From the NCBI RefSeq assembly GCF_905475395.1, contig NC_058342.1, forward strand, positions 36,798,140 through 36,862,139: DNA of 64,000 nucleotides, written 5' to 3'. The stretch's first letter is position 1. The number at the start of each line of letters is the position of its first letter. Shown piece by piece: positions 13,961 to 25,300 of this stretch. The notes beneath the pieces were generated by a model, which made no database searches, was not told the origin of the DNA, and was given only the letters and a program-made list of their open reading frames with translations. Origin of the DNA: Chrysoperla carnea (Eukaryota; Arthropoda; Insecta; Neuroptera; Chrysopidae). Position numbers and translations under genes: made by a program.

Positions 13961-14654
13961 TAAAACTCTCATTGTCATACATTACTTTGTTCTGTACAGA
14001 CTAGACTAGACTAAACTAAACTACAGATAGTGTACAACTACAGACTACAGACTACAGACTACCCTACACAGTTGACAGTAGACTGTAACTTTGTAACAGT
14101 AACAGCTAACAGTACGGCGCGGCGTTGGCGTTGGTGTACTTATTCAGATTCAGATTAATTCTTGTTATGTTATTCATTCTTGTTCAGTTCATGTCGTGTC
14201 GTGTCGTTGGTCGTTGGTCGTTGGTTGATGATTGTTCAGTTCAGTTCAGTTTAGTTTAGTTTAGATTGTTGAGTTTCGTATAGTATATAGTAGATACCTA
14301 CTACACTATACTATATGTATATACATATAAAGTATATATTTAAAAGTTTATTCATATGTAAGATAATTGACATGCATATTACATTTAAATACATACTCAA
14401 CTCATACGTGTCGCATGTCGCATCGCATCGCATCGCATTCAAGATAAACACACCCCCATATTTTCATTCTTCAGACGAATACAAATTTGAATGTTTGCGC
14501 CATAGACACTACTCAAGGATTCTTAACTCCTTCTTCATGAAGATAAAGATTCAAATAAATTGAGAAGATTATTAATCAGATCAGATATTAAATTAATTTT
14601 TTACTTTTAAACAAGTGAAAACAAATAATTGACTGTATTAATTGTTGAAATACC

Positions 14655-14905
14655 ATGTATAGACAGTGTTGATGACGCAATCGTTTTTGACGTCATGTAA
14701 GTAAAGAAAGATATCCGCTCTTAGATAGCCACACACATAACTGATAGTCCCATATAATACATACTATAAAATTTACGCCCTAGTGCGTAAACAGTGATGT
14801 TTACAAAAAAAAAATGTTTAAAACAAAAGTTGTTCGTTTTTCTCATTTCGTTTTTGAGTTATCGTGTCCACAGACAGACGGACAGGTAGCAAAAACCATT
14901 ATAAG
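14655..14905 (-). repeat. Dispersed repeat, reverse copy of 34260-34530
   Basis: Blocks such as TACGTCATG/CATGTAAGTAAAG, ATAGCCACACA, ATAATACATACTATAAAAT and GTAAACAGTGA are found as the reverse complement in Oatp intron 2 (34260-34530). Same family as 12040-12420. Confidence 0.6.
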
Positions 14906-15054
14906 AAAAAGTTGTTAAGAATATTTGTTATAAAAATTAAAAATGGGAAAAATATTCTTAATAACTTTTTCTGATAATGTTTTTCGATATATCTAACGCG
15001 AAACAAAATATTAAGAATCGCCCCTATTTGTTAGTTTGTAGTACGCACTACACA

Positions 15055-15190
15055 CAGTTTTAAGTTCAGATTTTGGTTAAGTATCTTACAAAATATGAGC
15101 CATCACCCTCTTGTATGACTGTGCAAACATTGAAATCGGTATTCCTCTAAAGAATAAAAAACATGAGGGTGTGTTAACCTTAAATGTATT
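15055..15190 (-). repeat. Dispersed repeat related to 14430-14530 and 24490-24620
   Basis: The reverse complement reads AAGGTTAACACACCCTCATG followed by an aggaatacc...GTTTGCACAGTCATAC stretch. 14430-14530 (AAGATAAACACACCCCCATA) and 24490-24620 (AAGATGAAGACACCCTCACA) show the same order of motifs. Confidence 0.55.
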
Positions 15191-15711
15191 GCGATGCGAT
15201 GTGTTGCGTTGCAACACAGACACACTGTACAATGTATATATAGATAGGTACATGTAGTTTGATTTAAACATCTGTGTTGACTGTTGTGTGCTTATACATT
15301 TATTATTTTAGATTATTTCACTTTAGTTTAGTTTAGCCATTCAAAACAAACGCATTGCATTCTCATCTACATACAAAAACAAAACTACATACACATATAA
15401 ATATATATAACTTAAAAAGTACAGTTTTCACATATTTAAATATAAAAAGTTTACATTTTATCAACAAAAAAAAAAATAGTGTTAGTTCATGTGTTCTGTT
15501 TCTCTAATATCTTGTGTTAGTGTTTATTATGTTTATATAAAATAACTTTGTATTTATTGTTTATTTAATAATAAAAATTAAATATAATTAAATTATTTAT
15601 ACGATTCATTCAATCACATCATTTATATTTCGTAAATTCATTAATAAGTAACATTGTGTTTTGTTTTTAAATCTGCAGTACTAAGTCAAGTACTAAGTAT
15701 GTAATATTCTT

Positions 15712-16079
15712 TAAGTCTATGGTATTGCATCTACATTATTATAAGTCTACGGTACTTTGAGAATATTCACTTATTTTGAGTTGAAAATTATTTGTAAATT
15801 TTGGAAATTTCTATTTAAATTGGAAGATATCAACTGTATTAGGATTCAATACGTTTTAGGTTCGAAGGAAGTTTTTAAATAAACTGTCAGTTATTACAAG
15901 TAATTATTTATGATTTCACAAGTAATCTGAATACAGTTGATAACTTCCCATTTAAATAGAAATTAACAAAATATATGTTTACATGATTTCAAATAATTTT
16001 AAATTCAAAATAAGTAAATATGCTTAAAGCACCGTAGACTTATAATAATATACCATTTAGATGCAGTACCATAGACTTA
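15712..16079. mobile_element. Foldback/MITE-like element with roughly 140-bp inverted arms
   Basis: The left arm from 15712 (AAGTCTATGGTATTGCATCT ... ATATCAACTGTATT) is mirrored by the right arm ending at 16079 (AATACAGTTGATAACTTCCC ... TAGATGCAGTACCATAGACTT). Each arm also contains an internal copy of the end motif (aagtctacggt). A loop of about 90 bp separates the arms. Non-coding. Confidence 0.75.
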
Positions 16080-16364
16080 TAAGAGAGACTAAGAATAATA
16101 TTATTATATTATTATAATTAATTATAAACAACAAAATAAAATTAATTTTGTGTTTAGGTACTAAAAAATAAATAACTAGGTATTTAATTGTACTGTTGTG
16201 TGTGTTTAGATGAACTATACTTGAGTCCTGTGACTTGTGATTTCTAAGCTGTCAACAATTCAACGGTCTTATTTTAATTCGTAATGGAATGCATGGATTT
16301 TATAATATTGAAGGTAAAATAACAATTAAACAAATAATTTTTACTCTTATTTTTCATGTATTTA

Positions 16365-16770
16365 CAGTCAAACGTGAGTAAGAGAGAATTGGGTAAGCGA
16401 GAAAACTCTAGAAGTGAGAATATTTCCTGGACTTTGATCTCTCAAAATCCTCTATAAGTTAGAAACAAAAATCTGTATAAGTGACAGTCGTTTTTCCTAC
16501 CGTGACCTCTATAACTGGGAATCTCTCTTGCCTGCACCTCTGTAAGAGACAATTCAACATTTGCTATGTATGACTCATTCTTTATTTTTTAGGAACTGCG
16601 TGTGTTTTTTTTTCTTATTCTGTGTTATTTTGTTTTTGTAGTTCGAAGAAATCATATTTAACTGAATTAACTTATTTATCATGTTTTCTACAGTTTATAA
16701 ACATCACTTGCAACGGAAAGTTCGTTTTTTAGCTTATAGAGGTATTGTCTTTGAAACTGAAGCTGACTGA
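16365..16770 (+). mobile_element. Truncated copy of the 18381-18867 MITE
   Basis: Begins CAGTCAAACGTGAGTAAGAG and matches the reverse complement of 18541-18867. Shared blocks: CTTTGATCTCTCAAAA, GTGACAGTCGTTTTTCCTA, ATGTATGACTCATTCTTTAT and CATCACTTGCAACGGAA. The other terminus is degraded. Confidence 0.75.
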
Positions 16771-17364
16771 TCATAGATTTTAGAGAGAGAACGCTTTAAA
16801 GGTTTTGGAGACGCTCCACAATTTCTTTTGAATATTCAGCGGTTGTTAATAGCACTATATTCGATAAAATTTATGAATTGGAAAAACATACGCAAAATAT
16901 CAAGTCAGAAACGTAAATATTATTTCTTGAAAAGGCGATTGCGAATGCGAATGTTAAAAAAAACGCAAATATTCACGAATGCGAATGCGAGTATTCGTTA
17001 CATCACTATTATACATACAGTATGTACACAACATAGCCTATATCATTAAAGCTATAGATAGAGTACATTCAACTGTAAAGTATACAGTTTACACTTTACA
17101 GTTTACAGTTTACAGTGTACAATGTACAATGAAGTGAAGTGAAGTGAAGTGAGACTTCACACCCTTATAAACACTTCTAGTTGTAAATGTAGTTGTATTT
17201 GTTGCTTATGAATCATTGCACTATAATGATTTTATGTGATATACTGATATAACACATAACACAACACTGAAGTTGAACACACACTCTTAAATAAACTGCT
17301 TTATATATTAATAGGTATCTATCTATCTACGGATCTACCTATCTAATAATAATGCCCAAATTAT

Positions 17365-17602
17365 CAAATTATTTCAACAATACAGAGACACTTAGATGTG
17401 GGAGGTGTACGGGGAGAGGGGGGGGGTTAAATTGTGTAATACATAACACTTAATGTCATAGAAAAACATAACAACTTTGATAGAACAGCCTTGAGTATAT
17501 TATCCTAAGACATTTATGTGTTATGTATTACACAATTTAATCCCGTATGTAAAATTTGAAACCTCTTACATCTAAGTATCTCTGTATTGGTGAAATAATT
17601 TG
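17365..17602. mobile_element. Foldback element with roughly 90-bp inverted arms
   Basis: The left end CAAATTATTTCAACAATACA and the right end TGTATTGGTGAAATAATTTG are inverted. Farther in, TTAAATTGTGTAATACATAA (17426) pairs with its complement at 17516-17540. The left arm is interrupted by a G-rich run (gggggagagggggggggg-like, about 17410-17427). Non-coding. Confidence 0.75.
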
Positions 17603-17769
17603 AGAAATATCTATTATATTTTGTTTTCTTTATAAATAACGGCAATAAAATATTATTTATAGTATTCGCTACCGAATTAAATCAATTTACAATCAAATTT
17701 TTGTTTCATGATAGTCTCCTCTATATTCTTAAATGACACCTATTTTGTTTAATGAATTTTTCTATTTTT

Positions 17770-18000
17770 TTCCATAGCTACATCTCCGCGAATTAGACCT
17801 CAGATCGAAATTTGGTCAAGAGCTTTTCCATTTGTCTTGATTAGCTTAATTTACTAGTATAATTTTCTACTATCAATAACAGAACACCTTGTATATATAT
17901 TTATATACAGGGTGTTCTGTTATTGATACCAGAAAATTATATTTTGGGTTTTTGAAATTTTTGAGGATGTACAGGGAGTTTTATATATTTATGAGAGGAG
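17770..18000. repeat. Two facing copies of the 'acagggtgttctgttattga' repeat
   Basis: The segment around 17871-17929 is a near-perfect palindrome: TATCAATAACAGAACACCTTG, an AT centre, then the complementary CAGGGTGTTCTGTTATTGATA. The left copy extends back through CTCAGATCGAAATTTGG. Related copies lie at 20500-20615, 25190-25320 and 27560-27682. Confidence 0.7.
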
Positions 18001-18380
18001 AATAAATTTATCTGAAACCTTCCGTTCACTGATACCTATCTACCTACTTATTTATGTTGTACATTTTATACACTTTATACTATACTGTATATAATGTATG
18101 CACTATGTATAATGTAAGTGTTTGTATATGTACTGTGTAGATAGGTAAATAGGTAGATAGATATACATGGTGTAATATTTAATAACAGCTAACAGCTAGT
18201 TAGGTAGGTACTAGGTAGGTAGATATAGATATAGGTAGTAGGTACTTAAATAGGTATTTGTATTATTATTATTACATACATACATACGTAGATAGTTTAG
18301 ATTTAGATTTAAGTAGATAGGTGGTATATACTATAGGTGTAGTATATACCACTTATAGTATAGTATAGTACAGTACAGTA

Positions 18381-18867
18381 CAGTCAAACCTAGCTAAGAG
18401 AGAGTTTAAATGACCGCGATTTTTCTTCGCTTATAGAGGTGTCTCACTAATTCAAGTTTCTAGGTTATAGAGGTACATGAGAGGTTCTGTCTCACTTAGA
18501 GAGGTCTATTAATAATATTCAAAATATTTAGTTATAAACATGAGTATGTAACGAACCTTCCGTTGCAAGTGATGTTTATAAACTGTAGAAAACATGATAA
18601 ATAAGTTAATACAGTTGAATATGATTTCTTCGAACTACAAAAACAAAAAAACAACGCAGTTCCTGAAAAATAAAGAATGAGTCATACATAGCAAATGTTG
18701 AATTTTCGCTCATAGAGGTACAGGCAAGAGAGACTCTCTGTTATAGAGGTCACGATAGGAAAAACGACTGTCACTTATACAGGTTTTTGAGAGATCAAAG
18801 TCCAGGACCTGAGAAGTATTCTTACTTATTTTCTTGCTTACCCAGTTCGCTTATTAAGGTTTGACTG
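18381..18867. mobile_element. Complete pogo/Tc1-like MITE with TA target duplication
   Basis: 487 bp bounded by CAGTCAAACCT and AGGTTTGACTG, each flanked by TA (18379-18380 and 18868-18869), the insertion target of the Tc1/mariner/pogo group. The interior repeats tatagaggt and agagag-type motifs and has no coding frame, so it is non-autonomous. Confidence 0.8.
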
Positions 18868-19306
18868 TATATAGTATATAATATAGATTCAAATAAAGAT
18901 AGCATAGTGAGTAGTGTCACTATACTTACTATGACTGTCAAGTAGGTATACTTAGTTTTGTTCATTTATTGCATTGCAATGCAATCATATATCTACTTAC
19001 ATAACATTACTAATACTTACTTTATTTAACTGTGAATAAATAAGTGATGTAATATTATAATAGTAATTATAATACAATACACTAACAATACGTAAGAATA
19101 TCTGTTACATTATCACATTAATTAGCAATACTTAGGTAGCTACTAGACGAAGAAACGAAGGAATAGGTCGAAAAATTTGAGCAGTAAGTCGGATTTGAAT
19201 GCGGTTTTCGGCATTAGATTCGTCTTGTGACCTAGTCTGATGTATCTGATGTTCTCGGTTGGTAATTTCTCATTTTCGATTTTTTTCTTATTCATAATAT
19301 TTGCAG

Positions 19307-22300
19307 GTGAATGGGACTGATGTTAGCTCGTCATCGCATGCAGATGCTGTTCGAGAATTCATGGCTGCTGATGAGCCAATTATTGTTGAATTGGTTCGAC
19401 GTGTATCTTCATTGAACTCGAACCAACGCGATGTACCAACTTCATCTGAACAATCTTCATGTTCCAGTACAACCTCCTCAATTTCCAATAAAAATTTAAA
19501 TCAGTTTGAGAGCTCAACATCGTTTAATAATGTTGGACCTGATATCACACCGATATACACAAATCAATCAATTATCAAAACCAGCAGATCAGAACCAGAA
19601 CCAGAGAAACCAGAAGCAGAACAGACCACTTCAACATCAGAACAGGTCACGGTACAGCTTGTAAATGTAGATGTGGACGATGATCGATTAGCCAGAACAA
19701 ATAAATCAGACTCAGATGTAGATAAAGGTAATGGAGTAGCAATAGCAGACTGCGTTGAGAGTGGGAGTGAGAGTGACAGTGCTAGTGCTAGTGCCAGTGC
19801 TAGTACTAGTGCTGGTGCCAGTGCCAGTGACAGTGACAGTGAAGAGTTGTTATTATATCAGAATGGATGTATTGTAAATAAATGTATTGGTTGTAATTGC
19901 TGCCAAATAAGTGTAAATAATGAATCTGAGGATGAACGTAACACTTACAAGAACGTAGCAAAACAAAATATATTATCAGCTTCAACTTCAACTTCAGTAG
20001 CAGTAGCAGTAGAACAACCTGTGTCTGTGTCTGTGTCTGTGTCAACTCAAACTCATCTTACAGCACTTAATTGGATGGATGATATTGAAGATTGCCTTTA
20101 CCATATTAAATTAGGGGTAAGTCTAATCAACATCTACATCTACACTATCTGCACTTGTTTCGTTTGACAAACCACATTGTCTTGCTATTGTCATTGTCAC
20201 ACAACAACACTAAGACTAACATGGGCGTTGCCAAAGGGAGGGACGCCCATGTTAGTCTTATACCCATAAATTTATTTTCTCCCAAAATTTGACTCCCTTA
20301 ACCAACCCTCTAAATATTATCGAATAGGTTTGGTATGAAAGATCAAAGAAACTATTTAAAAATTTTCAACTCACCATCTTTTATAGTTTTTGAGAAAAAG
20401 GAAACTAAATTTTTCCCCGTATTTTGATCATCATGGGAAAACAAGGTTGTGAAGTTCAATAAGTGAACTGTAACTATATTATATTAATTTTTTTAGTTAT
20501 TTATCTCTCAAAGTAGGCCTCAAATCCAAAACTGGTAAATAAGTTTTCCCTTCGTCTGTATGAGCTTATTCTGCATGCCAACGATCTGCAGTCAATAACA
20601 GATCACCCTGTATAAACAAAATAAATATTAGAAGGTAATGATAGTCAGTAACTTAAAACACACATAACACAATCAATCAATACATTTAACATTACACATA
20701 CTAAACTGACATATTGATTGATATATATGTAGTATATGTAGTATGTAAAGGCAGTAGATAGTAAAATAAGTAATACTAGCTCGACCCGCGCAGAATTCCG
20801 CTCCCGTAGTTATCGTAATCATTGACTATCCTATACCCGTGACTAAAAACAACCAATTTCGTGTTTTTTCCTAAGCGGTACATTTTTAGATCGTGAGTAT
20901 ATTTTTCGTCAAACCTAGACATAATAAGTTTGAAAATGAGTGATGAATCATGGAATTTGATAAAGTAAAAAGGAAGATATGGTTAGGACAGAAAAAAGCT
21001 TGCTAAAGTAATGATATTTAAGATGATATAAAAGTAAAGTGCTGTAGTAAACTATGTAAATCAAAATATAATGTTAAATTGAAAAGCAAGGGGTGAGCAG
21101 TGAATTATGAATAATAAGTATCAAACAGACATAAACATAAACATAACTACAGTACAGCTAAAACTACAGAACATATCTTGAATGAAAATGACATCTCTTC
21201 TATTTATTCTGTGCATGTACATTTATACACGTATTATATATACATCCATATTTTAAAATGGTGTCATCTTTAATAGTTGTAGAAGTAACAACATAGAACC
21301 GTAATGTGGCCATCCAAACGATTGATCGTTATATAGAGAGACCTAAAAAAAAGTACCCATCTGGCTGTCTTCGTCTATCTTATATTACCTCTATGAAATA
21401 CACATACTACGTGATTATACAATAGTTCAAAATATTAACAAAGAGGGAAGATGGTACCTTTTTCGATCTCTTTTCTAACGAATAATTTACTTATTCCGTT
21501 TCCTATGCTTTTAAGCCCTTATGTTATATATAATCTATTTGTTAATAATAGTGCAGCCTTTTTGAAAATGTACTTACTGGAAATGGCAACAGACTGAGAA
21601 CCACCTCTCAAAGATGATTAAGAAGGATAATAAATAAGAGAGCATGGTTATTTATGTCTTAATATACAATATAATATCCTGGAGTGTATTTACAACATAA
21701 TAATCGCCATTTAATAATTAAACTTTACTTAATCTGTGATTTATGTCTACTTTAAAATATTCCTTGCAAATAAAACAATATTTAATTATTTTTTAGAACT
21801 TAAACACAGAATTATTTAAACAAATAGTAGTCAAAAGGATCATGCGCATTGAATACCATGCTCTGGTATTATGTTTCTCTATCAGCTGTTTGAATATTGT
21901 GTTGTTGTCTTTGTTAATCTTCTCTGTGAAGTAAAAATGTTAATAGTACACGTTGGGCCTATCTAAGTAACAGATGATCTAAGCTTGGTACACGATGGGC
22001 AAATCTAGTAATATATGATCTAAGAGTGAGTGCAGATACAGTGTTCATTGTTCAATTCAATTCAGTTCAGTCAAATTGTCCGTAATGCAACCAGATTACT
22101 TGTAGTTGAATGTTTACAAGTATAAATATTATATCTATCCATATATATAGGATATGTAGATATGATTTCTTAAAACCATTAACAAAACATCATCACACAA
22201 ACAGGTAGCAACCTTAACCAGCACAGTACCACCCACCACCCACAACTACAAGCACAACCAACTACTTCTATTTCTATTATATTCTGAATGAATCTTGCTA

Positions 22301-25300
22301 GATGGATTGAAGTAGGACCAGAAATAGGTTTTAACTTTCTAGTCTATTTAGAATACTTACACTTAATATATCTGTAATCGTTCTACAGTGTACAGTGTTG
22401 GCGTAGAGCATATGACGTTGTTGTCATTATGACGTAGTGATAGAGGTACAGATATAGACATAAATAGATAAGATACTAGTTTAAAGGATAAACAGTTAAT
22501 GCTTTATATAAAAATGAATTTTTGTTGACTTCGAGTTGAGACATAGTACAATTTTATTTCGAGTATCGTGGTATTTATTTCAATGGCTAGTTAATGATTT
22601 TTAAATAACTTTGATTTAGTGCATACACATGTTTGTAGTGCACATGTTAACACATTTATTTAAAGTTTAAATTCAATTATTACTTACAAAACTTGAATCC
22701 AAACCAAATTTACTTATTTTTAAAAGCAATGTACTAACCACCCATGTACTATTCTAATTCCGAAAAAAAACATGTCTATCTGCTTTACGGTCTATGTTCT
22801 ATATCTATATTCTATGCTCTTCAAGCCTGATAGTCAAACTATATAGACAGACTGACTAGTCATTCATTATAGATATAGATATAACATTAACAAGATATAG
22901 CAAATAGAGCTAGTCTGGTCTGGTATACTCTAAAGCTAGAAAGATAGAAACTTGAAAGTTGAAGTTGATATTCTAAGTGGTTGATGGATTCGATGTTGAT
23001 GGATTGCTTACAACATTCACATTCAACCAGTCAGCATCAGCACTTATCTACACTGAAAAAAAAATTCTTAATATCAACTGATATGAGATTCTTTTATTAA
23101 CATCATCGGGAGATTAAATATGGCTACCGTACGGGATTGAGTGGTGAAGTTGACACAATCACATGAGTTATTTGTATGAAAGTAACATACTGTCTAACAA
23201 ATTTCAAATATTATTGTTTTAAAATGCAACATAGTTTTAAACAATCTTTTTTTGATTGGTTCTACCACTTATAAATATTATAACAAAATACTCATGTGAT
23301 TATCACAACTACAAAAATTAGATTTCTTCGAGTTGGATTTGAACCACCGTCATATGGATTAACTAACTTCGGGATGAGGTTTCATTATTTTAATTTTTTT
23401 TTTTCAGTGTAGAAATTTAATGTCAATGTTATTACTCAAATTGATCATGTATATTGTATAGTATGTGGGAGTGGATGTGACTGTAGAACTGTAAATGTTA
23501 GTGAATACTTGTAGTGTCAGTCACAGTCAGTTCACATCCACTATTATGCTGCTAATACTGCTAGTTCAGCTATCTAACTCAAATATATTATTACTAGTTC
23601 GACCCGTGGGGAAATCCATTGCCATAATTACCGTTAAAAACAACAAACAATAAATTTCGTAGGACAGCGATGAAAAAATCAAAAGTTTTCGTCAAACCTA
23701 GACATAATCAACTTGAAAATGAGTAGTGAATCATGGAATTTGATAAAGGAATAAGAAAGATAAGGATAGGACATAAAAAAACTTGCTAGATTAATAATAT
23801 ATAAGATAATTTTGTTCACCGCTGCTGCTGCTCTTAATATTTATATCAATATCAATATCAATACGTTCTACTACATATATAACTGAGAGTCTCACTACAC
23901 ACTCACTGTCACTACTAAACAGTTGCTCTTAAACCCACCCCTCTTTTTTACTTGTCTACTCTACAGTTGTACAGTTTGTCTATTCTCTATTACTCATACT
24001 CAAATTTATATTATACATTATAAAATTTAGAGCAAGATATACGCCATCAAATTTCTTAATATCTCTATATATTATAAATGCGAAAGTAAGCATGTTTGTT
24101 TGTTTGTTACGCTTTCAAACTAAAACTAGCGAATGGTTTTAAATGAAACTGTACAGCAATATAGCTGATATATCAGAATAACACATGAGATACAATTTAT
24201 AAAGATATATTAATTTAAAAAAAAATAATTAATTTAATTTAACATTAACATAAATTACAGATTTCTGTAAAAATAGCCAATATATTTCACGGCCATATTT
24301 TCTGATATACTCAATGAATAATTATGACTATTATACATTTAAAAAAATAGAAAACCATACATATATTTTACCTGTGTAAAACAATCCTTACCATTATTTC
24401 GAGTGTTATAGAAAGTAAATAAGCGAGAGCAATCTTTATTTTTATTTCAGCGAAGCGGGTGGGTATCACTGTAGTTTTTTGTATAAATACATATACAGTG
24501 TGTCGCATTTAAGATGAAGACACCCTCACACTTTCGTCATTTATAGGAATATCGATTTGAAAATTTGCATAGTCATATAGGGGAATGGGTCACATTTTTT
24601 AAGATATTTAACCGAAACCTAACCCTTATACTCTTAACCGAAACCTAAACCTTAAACTCAGCCTATTACAAATTGACAAATAGGGCAAATTCTTCAACTA
24701 AAAAGGAACGGCTTCACTGTATACTGAATAAATGTCATATCTTACAGTGGTCACAGTGTATATCGGAACATATTCTATGTATGATTGATTGCCTAACTAA
24801 TTGACTGAGTTCTAAGTGAATAACTATAATAATTTTAATTTTAATTTATTAGTTTTAAAAATCAATAAATAGTTAGTTACGTACTAACTGTAATATATAG
24901 TTATATAACTATAACTATAACTATAGGTAGATAAGTAGGTAGGAAGGTAGGTAGATACTTACAACTTTATAACAATACATTTAACTTTCTTATTCATTTA
25001 TTTTCAATTAGTCGAGGAAATGAAATACTAAAAACAGTCAAAGTTCAAAAAGTTTGAACAGTTTAAACGGATTTCAATGCTGTTGTCTGCATTCGATTCG
25101 TTAGAGCACCAGAACCGTTCAGAGACCCCCAAAACCCTCAGATTATGTAACGAATTTCCCGAAAACTCCAGTAAACGACGGGATACCCTTATATACAGGG
25201 TGTTCTGTTATTGACTGCAGAAATCCAGCTTACCAAAATAAGCTCATCAAGAGCAACAAAAAAACTCTTTTCCAAATTTGGATCAGAGGCCTAATTTGGG

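Larger units (their letters stand above)
11245..19306. other. Repeat-rich stretch between MON2 start and the first visible PDZRN exon
   Basis: Should contain the MON2 5' UTR and promoter (just above 11244), but no core promoter motif is convincing. No PDZRN upstream exon was recognised. Contents: dispersed repeats at 12040-12420, 14655-14905 and 15055-15190, a palindromic satellite piece at 13315-13960, MITEs and foldbacks (15712-16079, 16365-16770, 17365-17602, 17770-18000, 18381-18867), and many short simple repeats (GTA, TAGG, GTGAA runs). Confidence 0.5.

Noticed and set aside
24490-24620. Possible tRNA or ncRNA beside the Helentron-like piece
   Set aside because: It aligns with a dispersed repeat (14430, 15055) and has no cloverleaf.
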